Below are positions 7,437 through 13,687 of a stretch of DNA of 35,149 nt, in pieces. Where the stretch lies: the IMG/VR virus record IMGVR_UViG_3300025309_000037, positions 1-35,149 of that record, one strand, 5' to 3'. Under the pieces are notes generated by a model, which was not told the origin of the DNA, ran no database searches, and saw only the letters and a list, made by a program, of their open reading frames with translations. Made by a program: the position numbers and the translations under genes. Source of the stretch: a virus. The first letter of the stretch is position 1; every line of letters starts with the position of its first letter.

Positions 7437-7442
7437 GTTAAA

Positions 7443-7853
7443 TTGAAATTCAAAGAAAAAGATAGAGTGAGAGTTAAAAATATAAGAGACGAAGCTACAA
7501 TATGTGATATTGAACCAAGTTATTTAATTGGTAAAATAGGTACGATTATTTTTATTGACCATATTCCAGAAATCAATGGGGATATTGATTGTCCATATGA
7601 GATTAGATTCGATGATTATAAAGCGCAGGAATCAGGAAATGCTTTTTGGGAAGAAAGTGAATTAGAATTAATTAGTTCAGAAGAAATTCCTTTATATCCA
7701 TTTAATCTTCCAAATGATAGGAATATTTCAGATGCTTTTTATTACTTGAAATCCAAGGGAGTTACGCCTGAACTATATGAAAAGTTATGGGAGTTATGGA
7801 AGCAAATTAAAAGGATTTTAAGCTTAATTAAGAAAGGAATATTAAAAAAATGA
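7443..7853 (+). CDS. Hypothetical protein with N-terminal SH3-like barrel
   Basis: 136 residues from TTG 7443 after GGAAAGGAATGAGTTAAA. Residues 1-80 look like a small SH3/KOW-type barrel: FKEKDRVRVKNI at the start, GKIGTIIFID, then YEIRFDD and FWEESELEL, a layout common in small phage and bacterial proteins of unknown role. The C-terminal 45 residues are helical and Lys-rich (YEKLWELWKQIKRILSLIKK). The stop TGA overlaps the next ATG (ATGA), so the next gene is translationally coupled. Confidence 0.75.
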   Translation: MKFKEKDRVRVKNIRDEATICDIEPSYLIGKIGTIIFIDHIPEINGDIDCPYEIRFDDYKAQESGNAFWEESELELISSEEIPLYPFNLPNDRNISDAFYYLKSKGVTPELYEKLWELWKQIKRILSLIKKGILKK

Positions 7854-8011
7854 GAAGATATAGAACTAGTTCAACAACGTCTAGTGGTGTAGGCATAGGA
7901 TCTGTTATTGCTGTAATTTTATCTTGGACAATTAATCATTCAATATTATGGGCTATTTTGCATGGTATACTAAGTTGGTTTTACATAATTTATTGGGTAA
8001 TTAAATACTAA
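7850..8011 (+). CDS. Small membrane protein, 53 aa, two TM segments
   Basis: ATG 7850 overlaps the preceding stop by four bases and is preceded by AGAAAGGAATATTAAAAA. After a basic, Ser/Thr-rich N-terminus (MRRYRTSSTTSS), two hydrophobic stretches follow: GVGIGSVIAVILSWTI and ILWAILHGILSWFYIIYWVI, separated by NHS. This is a small two-span inner-membrane protein. Similar tiny Gly/Trp-rich membrane proteins recur in Firmicute phages and their hosts with no known function. Holin activity is possible for any such protein, but no lysis gene is nearby, so I do not assign it. Confidence 0.75.
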   Translation: MRRYRTSSTTSSGVGIGSVIAVILSWTINHSILWAILHGILSWFYIIYWVIKY

Positions 8012-8041
8012 GAATGAACTACTTTATTTGGAGGAAGAAAG

Positions 8042-8236
8042 ATGAAAGTAAGAATTATAAAAGACCTGTCGGCAGAAAATAATAGTACGTTTCCTATTAA
8101 GAAATTTATAGGTAAAGTATTTAATGCAGAACATCTAGCAGACAACAGTGTTGATGTAGACTTTGGTGAATATTTGGGTGAATATCTAGGAACATTACAC
8201 GTTTTTGAAGGTGAATATGAAATTGTAGAATCCTAG
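8042..8236 (+). CDS. Hypothetical protein, 64 aa
   Basis: Unknown. ATG 8042 after GGAGGAAAG. The alternating pattern (MKVRIIKDLS, GKVFNAEHL, VDVDFGEYLGEYLGTLHVFEGEYEIVE) suggests a small beta barrel, similar in general style to the SH3-like domain of the protein encoded at 7443. It contains a short internal GEYLGEYLG duplication. Acidic C-terminus. Confidence 0.75.
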   Translation: MKVRIIKDLSAENNSTFPIKKFIGKVFNAEHLADNSVDVDFGEYLGEYLGTLHVFEGEYEIVES

Positions 8237-8280
8237 CATAAACTTTAACTTTTAATTGTTTTAAGAAAGGAATTGATTTT

Positions 8281-8532
8281 ATGAAAAAATATATGACTTT
8301 TGGTTGGGTGCTTGAAGGTGGAGGATGGGTTGTCAGTGACACATTGGAAGAAGCAAAAGGTTTGTGGAGTTTTGGAAAAATAGTATTTGAGATTAATTCT
8401 GAAGATGCAGAAGAATTAATGGCATATGGAAAAGAAGTAAAAAGCAATAGACTCATATTGGAAAAACTTAAAGAGAAATATTCTATTGCCTATCAAGAAA
8501 ATGAACCACCAAATTATTTAGTAAGCAAATAA
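8281..8532 (+). CDS. Hypothetical protein, 83 aa
   Basis: Unknown. ATG 8281 after AGAAAGGAATTGATTTT. The N-terminus is Gly/Trp-rich (MTFGWVLEGGGWVVSDTLEEA); the rest is mixed alpha/beta with a helical DAEELMAYGKEVKS segment. No motif recognised. Confidence 0.75.
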   Translation: MKKYMTFGWVLEGGGWVVSDTLEEAKGLWSFGKIVFEINSEDAEELMAYGKEVKSNRLILEKLKEKYSIAYQENEPPNYLVSK

Positions 8533-8568
8533 TTTCCCAGAAAATTATGGTTCAATGGAGGTGATTTA

Positions 8569-8739
8569 ATGACAGTAAATGATTTGTATGAAGAACTTGG
8601 TAAACTAATGAAAAATAATCCTAGTACAGTTAATGATGAAATTTATTACTTCAGTTACGATTGGAAGGTTGATGCTATTAATAGTTTAAGTATTGAATGG
8701 GATTTAGATTGGGAAGGCAGATACATAATATTAAAATAG
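8569..8739 (+). CDS. Hypothetical protein, 56 aa
   Basis: A short gene supported mainly by its ribosome binding site, TGGAGGTGATTTA, immediately before ATG 8569, and by its fit between neighbours (36 bases after one stop, 47 before the next start). The product is acidic and aromatic (YYFSYDWKVDAINSL, WDLDWEGRYIIL), probably a small beta fold. Function unknown. Confidence 0.65.
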   Translation: MTVNDLYEELGKLMKNNPSTVNDEIYYFSYDWKVDAINSLSIEWDLDWEGRYIILK

Positions 8740-8786
8740 TGACTCACAAGGGACAATTCAATTCAATAAATAAAGGAGGATAAATT

Positions 8787-9113
8787 ATGACAATTTGTAG
8801 AGAATGTGAATTTTACTCAGAGGATGATTTAACAGGCCTATCTCCACAAGATAAATTAGATCATGTAAGTGGTCACTGTATGGATGCTGATAATCCAGAT
8901 TTTAATGAATGGGCAAGAACATTTGGTAGAGGTATTACTAGAGAAGATTCATTAACAAGTCCTAAATGGTGTAGTAAAAGAGATAATCCTGAAACAACAG
9001 AAGAATATTATACTAAAGATGAAATTAGTGAATTTGTTAAGGAAGAAATTAGAAATAGGAAATTGATTGAATTTATAAGATGTACTAGATCAAATGATAT
9101 AATTTGGTATTAA
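8787..9113 (+). CDS. Hypothetical zinc-binding protein, 108 aa
   Basis: ATG 8787 after AAAGGAGGATAAATT. Starts MTICRECEFYS; Cys/His positions CREC at 4-7, H26, H30, C31 and WC near 62 could form a zinc site. The C-terminal half is a charged helix (YTKDEISEFVKEEIRNRKL). One of a run of short Cys-rich proteins between 8.8 and 12.5 kb. Function unknown; metal binding is inferred from Cys spacing. Confidence 0.75.
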   Translation: MTICRECEFYSEDDLTGLSPQDKLDHVSGHCMDADNPDFNEWARTFGRGITREDSLTSPKWCSKRDNPETTEEYYTKDEISEFVKEEIRNRKLIEFIRCTRSNDIIWY

Positions 9114-9137
9114 TTAAATATTAAGGAGTTAAAATAA

Positions 9138-9314
9138 ATGGATTTAAAAGTTGTACCACAAGAACATTCAATAATGACATTGTATGGAGCAGATACCCAA
9201 GAAATACTTCGTTTTGAACCTAATGGAGATATATTTATTCATGGCAAATTGTCCACTAATGATAGGGAAATAACTGATGGATTTAGAGAATTTTTAGGAA
9301 AACAGGGATTTTAA
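9138..9314 (+). CDS. Small conserved phage protein, 58 aa
   Basis: ATG 9138 after AAGGAGTTAAAATAA. The product has a beta-hairpin-like core (ILRFEPNGDIFIHGKLSTNDREI) and a short C-terminal helix (DGFREFLGKQGF). The core pattern, a strand with FEPNGDI and a second strand ending near DGFREFL, recurs in small phage proteins as I remember them, with no known role. The Asn-Gly turn fits a two-stranded sheet. Confidence 0.65.
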   Translation: MDLKVVPQEHSIMTLYGADTQEILRFEPNGDIFIHGKLSTNDREITDGFREFLGKQGF

Positions 9315-9369
9315 TAACCAAATCAAAAGAACAGTTCAATACTAATAAAAGAAAGGAAGTATTAAAATT

Positions 9370-9765
9370 ATGAGTGTAGATTATTATTCATGTGATTGTT
9401 GCGGAGAAAGTGTTTATGAAGAATTTGTAAAGGGTTGTGAAAAGTGTGGACATAGTATTTGTACGGAATGTGTAGTAAATGATGATATTAATTCTGAATA
9501 TGCAAGTAGATATCGTGTTAAATTTGATGGATCAGAAGAACAAAAAGAGGAATATGGAATTACTGAAGAAGATATAAATAATAGATATTTTGAAATAGGG
9601 AAACCAATTGATGATACAGGTATTGATCCAAAGTATTGTCCTTTTTGTAATGGAAATATGATACATAATGATGATTTATTGGATTATTTATTAAATAAAT
9701 ATGGTTTATCTAAAGATGAAGTTAAAAAGGAATATTTGGAAAGTGCATTTTTAAAGTATTTATAG
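9370..9765 (+). CDS. RING/treble-clef-like zinc-binding protein, 131 aa
   Basis: ATG 9370 after AAAGGAAGTATTAAAATT. Four Cys pairs are visible: CDCC near residue 8, then GCEKCGHSICTECV near 28-37, then YCPFC near 89-93. The C-x2-C, C-x2-C-H-x3-C-x2-C and C-x2-C arrangement resembles a cross-brace RING or FYVE-like domain that binds two zinc ions, with an insert of about 45 residues before the last pair. The C-terminus is helical (DDLLDYLLNKYGLSKDEVKK). Such domains mediate protein contacts; ubiquitin ligase activity should not be assumed in a bacterial virus. Confidence 0.75.
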   Translation: MSVDYYSCDCCGESVYEEFVKGCEKCGHSICTECVVNDDINSEYASRYRVKFDGSEEQKEEYGITEEDINNRYFEIGKPIDDTGIDPKYCPFCNGNMIHNDDLLDYLLNKYGLSKDEVKKEYLESAFLKYL

Positions 9766-9787
9766 TAAAGAAAGGATGGAAAAATAA

Positions 9788-10225
9788 ATGATTTATAAAG
9801 TAACTATACGAGATTGTGTAGAGGGGCTTAATTATAATAGTAAATGGATTCATGAAGATTGTTACGTTGAAGCAAACACTAAAGAAGAAGGATTAGAGAT
9901 AGGAAAGAAATATTTTGGCAAAAGAGATTATAATAGTATTCATATTTTAGAAATAGAAACTGTAGCCAAGGATCAAATCGAAGGAATAGAATATAAGGAT
10001 TTTGAAAAGTGTAAAGTTTATTGGGGAGATAAAAATAAAATAGAGATATTTAATACTAATGAAGATTTTAGAAATTATTGTGAGAAGAATAAATATTATT
10101 ATGACTTTCAAAATAAATCAATTCTGCACAATAATAAATTGATTGGTGCAGTCTTCGGAGAAAATAGAATGGTAGATTATAAATTATTAGATCATTGGGA
10201 TAGTATTTCGTTTAAGAAAGCCTAA
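9788..10225 (+). CDS. Hypothetical protein, 145 aa
   Basis: ATG 9788 after AAAGGATGGAAAAATAA, 22 bases behind the preceding stop. Mixed alpha/beta; begins YKVTIRDCVEGLNYNSKWIHEDCYVEANTKEEGLEIGKKYFG, which looks like a strand-strand-helix unit. Three Cys are spread out and do not form a clear zinc site. No family recognised. Confidence 0.75.
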   Translation: MIYKVTIRDCVEGLNYNSKWIHEDCYVEANTKEEGLEIGKKYFGKRDYNSIHILEIETVAKDQIEGIEYKDFEKCKVYWGDKNKIEIFNTNEDFRNYCEKNKYYYDFQNKSILHNNKLIGAVFGENRMVDYKLLDHWDSISFKKA

Positions 10226-10274
10226 TTGTAATACTGTAAAAGATATAACTTATAGAGTTGAAAGGAGAATCAAA

Positions 10275-10415
10275 ATGAACGATCCAAACAATTTTCAATG
10301 TGATATTTGTGGTAACACATTAACTTCAGAATCTTGTTTTTGTGAAAACTGTAAAACGTGGTTTTGTAATGGTTGTGCATTTGAAGATAAATGTGAAGAA
10401 AGGCAAGGTATTTAA
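10275..10415 (+). CDS. Small zinc-finger-like protein, 46 aa
   Basis: ATG 10275 after AAAGGAGAATCAAA. In 46 residues it has seven Cys: CDIC at 9-12, CFCENC at 21-26 and CNGC at 31-34, plus C40, which is enough for one or two zinc sites in a compact treble-clef arrangement. The CxxC spacings and the following CK-T-W-F-C-N-G-C segment echo the middle of the larger Cys-rich protein encoded at 9370, so the two may be related. Function unknown. Confidence 0.7.
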   Translation: MNDPNNFQCDICGNTLTSESCFCENCKTWFCNGCAFEDKCEERQGI

Positions 10416-10431
10416 GGAGGGAGAAATTATT

Positions 10432-10665
10432 ATGGAAGAAAATTGGTTAGGTTGGTTTCAAGTAAATTATATCTTAAAAAAGAGAAACTTTGTTAGAGTT
10501 ATTCTTACTGATACATTAAATGGTAGGAAATTACATCTTGATTATTCTTTGAAATATGGTCAATACAATAAGTTTAAAAAAGAGTATCAAAAAGGTGAGA
10601 TTGTTAATTTGTATGAAACCAGTGATGGAGATAGTGTTGTAAATGTTATGGGTGGATTGAATTGA
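10432..10665 (+). CDS. Hypothetical protein, 77 aa
   Basis: The frame is open upstream to ATG 10342, but that lies inside the preceding gene; ATG 10432, after TAAGGAGGGAGAAATTAT, is the real start. The product is basic in the middle (ILKKRNFVRVILTDTLNGRKLHLDYS) and probably all-beta, with a C-terminal DGDSVVNVMGGLN. No family recognised. Confidence 0.75.
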   Translation: MEENWLGWFQVNYILKKRNFVRVILTDTLNGRKLHLDYSLKYGQYNKFKKEYQKGEIVNLYETSDGDSVVNVMGGLN

Positions 10666-10697
10666 ATAAGTAAATAGAATGAAAGAGGGATTTAGAT

Positions 10698-11027
10698 ATG
10701 ATTCATAAAATTGGTGAAGAAATTCGTGTTGTTAGAGATTATGAAATTGAAACAATTTTAAGTGAAAATAAATTACAAGTTAAAGAAGGTGATAAAGGTT
10801 TTATAGATAGTAGTGGTAGCATTCATTATACATCTGGTCAAGCAAGAGGTAAAATTCATCGCTTAAGGGAAGTTGAAGTTAAAGGTTATGACCATGAGAA
10901 CATTGCAAAGATGATATTTAAGAGATTAGATAATCAATATAGAATTAGCGATTTTCTTGAAGATTGGGATATAGGAATGAATGATTTTGTTAGTGAAATT
11001 GAAGATGTTTTAAGTGATATTTTGTAA
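10698..11027 (+). CDS. Hypothetical protein, 109 aa
   Basis: ATG 10698 after AAGAGGGATTTAGAT. Residues 1-60 read as a beta-rich, SH3-like unit (GEEIRVVRDYEIETILSE, QVKEGDKGFIDSSGSIHY); the remainder is an acidic helical domain (NIAKMIFKRLDNQYRIS, FVSEIEDVLSDIL). Function unknown. Confidence 0.75.
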   Translation: MIHKIGEEIRVVRDYEIETILSENKLQVKEGDKGFIDSSGSIHYTSGQARGKIHRLREVEVKGYDHENIAKMIFKRLDNQYRISDFLEDWDIGMNDFVSEIEDVLSDIL

Positions 11028-11076
11028 ACCATAGCAAACGAATCTTTCATAGGGAAAATAAAAGGAGATGGTAAAT

Positions 11077-11328
11077 ATGACTTTAGAAGATGCTATTATT
11101 CATGCAGAAGAAACAGCAAAAGAAAACATATGTACACCATGTGGAGAAAATCATATGCAATTAGCTGAGTGGTTAAAGGAACTAAAAGAATATAAACTTT
11201 ATTTTGGAAATGAAATGGCAAAGAAGAAAATAGACAATTGTGGTTATTGGGATGGATTGCGATCTAGGAAAAATCATAGTGCATCCATAGAAATTATGGA
11301 TAATATGATAGAGATAAGAAAACTATGA
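11077..11328 (+). CDS. Small phage protein with CxxC and LAEWLKELK helix
   Basis: I choose ATG 11077 over ATG 11068, because the latter sits inside the ribosome binding site AAAGGAGATGG. The 83-residue product begins MTLEDAIIHAEETAKENIC and continues TPCGENHMQLAEWLKELKEYK. The pattern of two helices bridged by C..CG...H before QLAEWLKEL is common in small proteins of Firmicute phages and may bind a metal, but no activity is known. The C-terminal half is charged and variable. Confidence 0.75.
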   Translation: MTLEDAIIHAEETAKENICTPCGENHMQLAEWLKELKEYKLYFGNEMAKKKIDNCGYWDGLRSRKNHSASIEIMDNMIEIRKL

Positions 11329-11366
11329 AATTAACCATTTAATTGATTAGGAAGGAGTTGATAATA

Positions 11367-11645
11367 ATTAAATGTTCTGTTTGCGGTTATAAACTTTATA
11401 CTAATAGTTGGTCTGGTGAACATGGACTAGAAGAAACAATTAAGAGATGTGAAAGTTGTGGGTATTTAGATCATTGGTCTTACGGGCAACAAGAGTTAAA
11501 AGTAGGTAAGTGGCATATGCGTTTTACTTATCATCCTTATATCTCTAAAGAAGATGAAAAGTTAGCAGAGAAATATTTCAATGAATTTCAAAAGAGAATT
11601 AGGATGAGAAAATATTATTATAAACATATAAAGAGGAGTGATTAA
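11367..11645 (+). CDS. Zinc-ribbon protein, about 92 aa, ATA or ATT start
   Basis: The protein contains CSVCGY near its N-terminus and CESCGY about 28 residues later, a two-knuckle zinc ribbon, followed by a basic, aromatic C-terminus (KRIRMRKYYYKHIKR) that could contact nucleic acid. AAGGAG lies at 11352-11357; in frame after it come only ATA (11361, 11364) and ATT (11367), with 6 and 9 bases of spacing for the last two. TTG 11343 precedes the site and TTG 11358 abuts it, so both are poor. I set the start at ATT 11367; it could be ATA 11364. Confidence 0.65.
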   Translation: MKCSVCGYKLYTNSWSGEHGLEETIKRCESCGYLDHWSYGQQELKVGKWHMRFTYHPYISKEDEKLAEKYFNEFQKRIRMRKYYYKHIKRSD

Positions 11646-11816
11646 ATGGATAAAGTTTTTAAAATTTATGCCAATTGGGAAGAAAATGGATTATATTATA
11701 TTGATACGGATTATGGTCAATTAAATACTAATAATAAAACTCAATATGAGAAAGCAGTTAAAGATGGATTTATAATTATTAAACTGCCTGAAGATGATGT
11801 TGTAATTTTAGATTAG
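11646..11816 (+). CDS. Hypothetical protein, 56 aa
   Basis: ATG 11646 directly follows the stop of the zinc-ribbon gene, with GAGGAGTGATTAA in front. Product: acidic, aromatic, mixed strands (VFKIYANWEENGLYYIDTD) and a C-terminal strand (IIIKLPEDDVVILD). Function unknown; accepted for its strong ribosome binding site and snug fit. Confidence 0.65.
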   Translation: MDKVFKIYANWEENGLYYIDTDYGQLNTNNKTQYEKAVKDGFIIIKLPEDDVVILD

Positions 11817-11854
11817 CATCAAGAACTGATTTGCTAGGAAAGGAGTGATAAATA

Positions 11855-12070
11855 ATGCCATATGATTGTTCAATTACAAAAAGAAAAGGTTGTAATTATT
11901 GTATAAGAGGTAAGGAGTTATCAGAAAATAATAACTTGTCTTTTTGGATTAATGATAATGATTGTAAAGGAAATGCAAGAATTAAAATAAGAACTGCAGC
12001 AGGAGTAAATTCTATGAATGAACATATCAATATTAATTATTGTCCTATTTGTGGAAAAGAATTAACTTAA
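11855..12070 (+). CDS. Small zinc-ribbon protein, 71 aa
   Basis: ATG 11855 after AAAGGAGTGATAAATA. Cys at C5, C13, C16 and C37, and a C-terminal INYCPICGKELT, a knuckle that ends many small phage proteins. Probably binds one or two zinc ions. Function unknown. Confidence 0.75.
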   Translation: MPYDCSITKRKGCNYCIRGKELSENNNLSFWINDNDCKGNARIKIRTAAGVNSMNEHININYCPICGKELT

Positions 12071-12107
12071 ATAAAGTATTTTAATGAGATAATGAGGTGA
12101 AATAAAT

Positions 12108-12323
12108 TTGAGCATTGAATATTGGTGTGATAATTGTGGTACAGAACCTAAAATAAAGACAGGAAATAAAATTAATTATTGTCCATGTTGCGGTAAATAT
12201 GGATCATTGCATAATCGTAGAAAATCAAAGTGGGTTATTTCTTATAATGATGAGGACGATTCAGATTATATAAAATTAGATGTAGAACAAATAAGAAGAG
12301 ATGCTGGTAAAATATTTGAATAG
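12108..12323 (+). CDS. Small zinc-ribbon protein, 71 aa
   Basis: TTG 12108 after TGAGGTGAAATAAA. CDNCG near residue 7 and YCPCCG near residue 24 form a standard four-Cys zinc ribbon, followed by a basic stretch (HNRRKSKWVIS) and an acidic helix. The last part, KLDVEQIRRDAGKI, is an amphipathic helix. Function unknown; nucleic-acid or protein binding is possible. Confidence 0.75.
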   Translation: MSIEYWCDNCGTEPKIKTGNKINYCPCCGKYGSLHNRRKSKWVISYNDEDDSDYIKLDVEQIRRDAGKIFE

Positions 12324-12376
12324 ATAATAAATAAATCAAAGTACAGTTTTATTTGATGGAAATGAGTTGATTAATA

Positions 12377-12520
12377 ATGATTAGAAAAACTCCATACTTA
12401 TGTGAAATGTGTAAGAAGCATTTTTATGAGCCAAATGTTGTTAAAGAAAAACATTGTGAATATAGAGTATGTCCTCACTGTAATAGCAGATGGATTAAAC
12501 AACCATGTCATTGCATATAA
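12377..12520 (+). CDS. Small zinc-finger protein, 47 aa
   Basis: ATG 12377 after AATGAGTTGATTAATA, a weaker ribosome binding site than its neighbours. The 47 residues hold CEMC at 9-12, H15, C27, CPHC at 32-35 and CHC near the end, with basic residues between, a convincing zinc-binding composition. It is the last of the run of Cys-rich genes that starts at 8787. Function unknown. Confidence 0.65.
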   Translation: MIRKTPYLCEMCKKHFYEPNVVKEKHCEYRVCPHCNSRWIKQPCHCI

Positions 12521-12547
12521 TTAAGAAGATTTAAAGGAGGATGAATA

Positions 12548-12733
12548 ATGGAAGATAAGATATTATATACAGAATTAAGTGGAAGGCAAGCGATATTATT
12601 ACAAAATAAGATTTATAAGACATTATTAGATTATATAACTAATGGTGAAATTTTATTTGAAAAGAATCAATTGACTGAAACGTATAAAATCAAAGGGGTG
12701 AGATGGGATATTAAGTTAACTGTGATTGAATAA
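12548..12733 (+). CDS. Hypothetical protein, 61 aa
   Basis: ATG 12548 after AAAGGAGGATGAATA, a near-perfect ribosome binding site. Product: a helix (SGRQAILLQNKIYKTLLDYI) followed by two or three strands (ETYKIKGVRWDIKLTVIE). No recognised family. Confidence 0.75.
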   Translation: MEDKILYTELSGRQAILLQNKIYKTLLDYITNGEILFEKNQLTETYKIKGVRWDIKLTVIE

Positions 12734-12783
12734 TTATGACATCAATCCACTGTTTCTAGCTAATATAAAAGGAGGTAATTTTT

Positions 12784-13008
12784 TTGATTATTCCACTTAA
12801 TGATATAGAAATTAAAGAATATCTAGATAATGTAATTACCAATTGGAGAAAACGAAAGATAGAATCGAAAGATATTTTAAAAGACATTCTAAATACAGAG
12901 TGGTCAGGGATGGCAGGTCAATATGAAGAAGAAATTTTGGTTGCTAGTTGTTATATTGACGCTTTTCAAAGTGTAAGAGTAAGTTTATTTGGAGAGTTAT
13001 TATCATAA
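12784..13008 (+). CDS. Hypothetical protein, 74 aa
   Basis: TTG 12784 after AAAGGAGGTAATTTTT. Helical, with IEIKEYLDNVITNWRKRKIESKDILKDIL in the first half and a less polar second half (ILVASCYIDAFQSVRVSLFGELL). No recognised family. Confidence 0.7.
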   Translation: MIIPLNDIEIKEYLDNVITNWRKRKIESKDILKDILNTEWSGMAGQYEEEILVASCYIDAFQSVRVSLFGELLS

Positions 13009-13039
13009 ATATGCTATTTGAAAGGAGGGAGAGGTTAAC

Positions 13040-13246
13040 ATGTTTAATATTGGAGATATGATTTCTCATTCACGTATTCACATCTTACCAAGTGGTGGAA
13101 AAGTAAAATTTGTAGAAGAAGGATGGATAACTGGATTTTGTCCAGAAGACGAAAATATAGTGTGTGTAGAGCTTTATACAAAAGATTGTCTTATGAGTCA
13201 GAAAGTTCATATTGACTCATTAATAAAAATCAATAAATTTCATTGA
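13040..13246 (+). CDS. Hypothetical protein, 68 aa, SH3-like
   Basis: ATG 13040 after AAAGGAGGGAGAGGTTAAC. Begins FNIGDMISHSRIHI and continues with strand-like segments (GKVKFVEEGWITGF, IVCVELYT, VHIDSLIKI), in keeping with a small barrel. Contains two Cys without zinc-site spacing. Function unknown. Confidence 0.75.
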   Translation: MFNIGDMISHSRIHILPSGGKVKFVEEGWITGFCPEDENIVCVELYTKDCLMSQKVHIDSLIKINKFH

Positions 13247-13286
13247 TCAAACATTTAAAACACAATTTCGAAAGGAGTAATAAAAC

Positions 13287-13586
13287 ATGAATATAAACAT
13301 AGAAACTAAATATAGTGTTGGAGATAAAGTTTTTGTAATAGCTGAAACATCTAAATATAATGATTGGTATAGGAATGAAACAAAATGGGTAGTGGTAGAG
13401 GATACTTCACAAATTGCATGGAATCCACCACTTATCCCATTAGAAATTGAGAAAATTGTTATTACTCAATATTCAAGAAGTTATAAATTGTTTTATAAAG
13501 TTCAAGATTATCTCTATAGTGAGAAGGATATGTTTGATATTTTGGATGACGCACAGATAGAATGTAAGAAAAGAACTAAGGATTGA
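13287..13586 (+). CDS. Hypothetical protein, 99 aa, SH3/KOW-like
   Basis: ATG 13287 after GAAAGGAGTAATAAAAC. ETKYSVGDKVFVI opens a probable SH3-like barrel, followed by EIEKIVITQYSRSYKLFYKVQDYLYSEKDMF, a layout known from small proteins on mobile elements that describe a parameterised barrel with a terminal EKDMF-type strand-helix. C-terminus basic. It is the last gene before promoter P2; the next gene begins 101 bases later. Confidence 0.75.
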   Translation: MNINIETKYSVGDKVFVIAETSKYNDWYRNETKWVVVEDTSQIAWNPPLIPLEIEKIVITQYSRSYKLFYKVQDYLYSEKDMFDILDDAQIECKKRTKD

Positions 13587-13620
13587 CACGATAAAATCCA
13601 AAACTTAAAGGAAAATTACA

Positions 13621-13650
13621 TTGACATTACTACTATAAGTAAGATATAAT
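13621..13650 (+). promoter_or_regulatory. Promoter P2
   Basis: TTGACA at 13621-13626 and TATAAT at 13645-13650, both consensus, with an 18-base spacer. It lacks the TG extension and the 17-nt upstream element of P1, P3 and P4. The start point would lie near 13657, about 30 bases before the methyltransferase ATG at 13688. It drives the methyltransferase and helicase genes. Confidence 0.8.
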
Positions 13651-13666
13651 TATTTATAGTAGTAAT
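13626..13666 (+). repeat. 13-bp inverted repeat flanking the P2 -10 box
   Basis: ATTACTACTATAA at 13626-13638 and its exact reverse complement TTATAGTAGTAAT at 13654-13666, separated by 15 bases containing the -10 box. Arm centres are 28 bases apart. The geometry is that of the P1 repeat (one arm in the spacer, one around the start point) but the sequence is unrelated. A two-site operator is the likely function. Confidence 0.8.
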
Positions 13667-13687
13667 GAAAGAAATGAGTTGATACAT

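Noticed and set aside
7850-8011. Holin gene
   Set aside because: Two membrane spans in a small protein fit, but there is no endolysin or lysis gene nearby and similar proteins are common outside lysis cassettes.
10342-10431. Longer N-terminus for the gene at 10432
   Set aside because: It would overlap the Cys-rich gene at 10275 in another frame and has no ribosome binding site, while ATG 10432 has TAAGGAGGGAG in front.
13583-13610. Additional promoter with TTGACA at 13583
   Set aside because: No -10-like sequence lies 16-18 bases downstream; the second TTGACA at 13621 has a perfect TATAAT.
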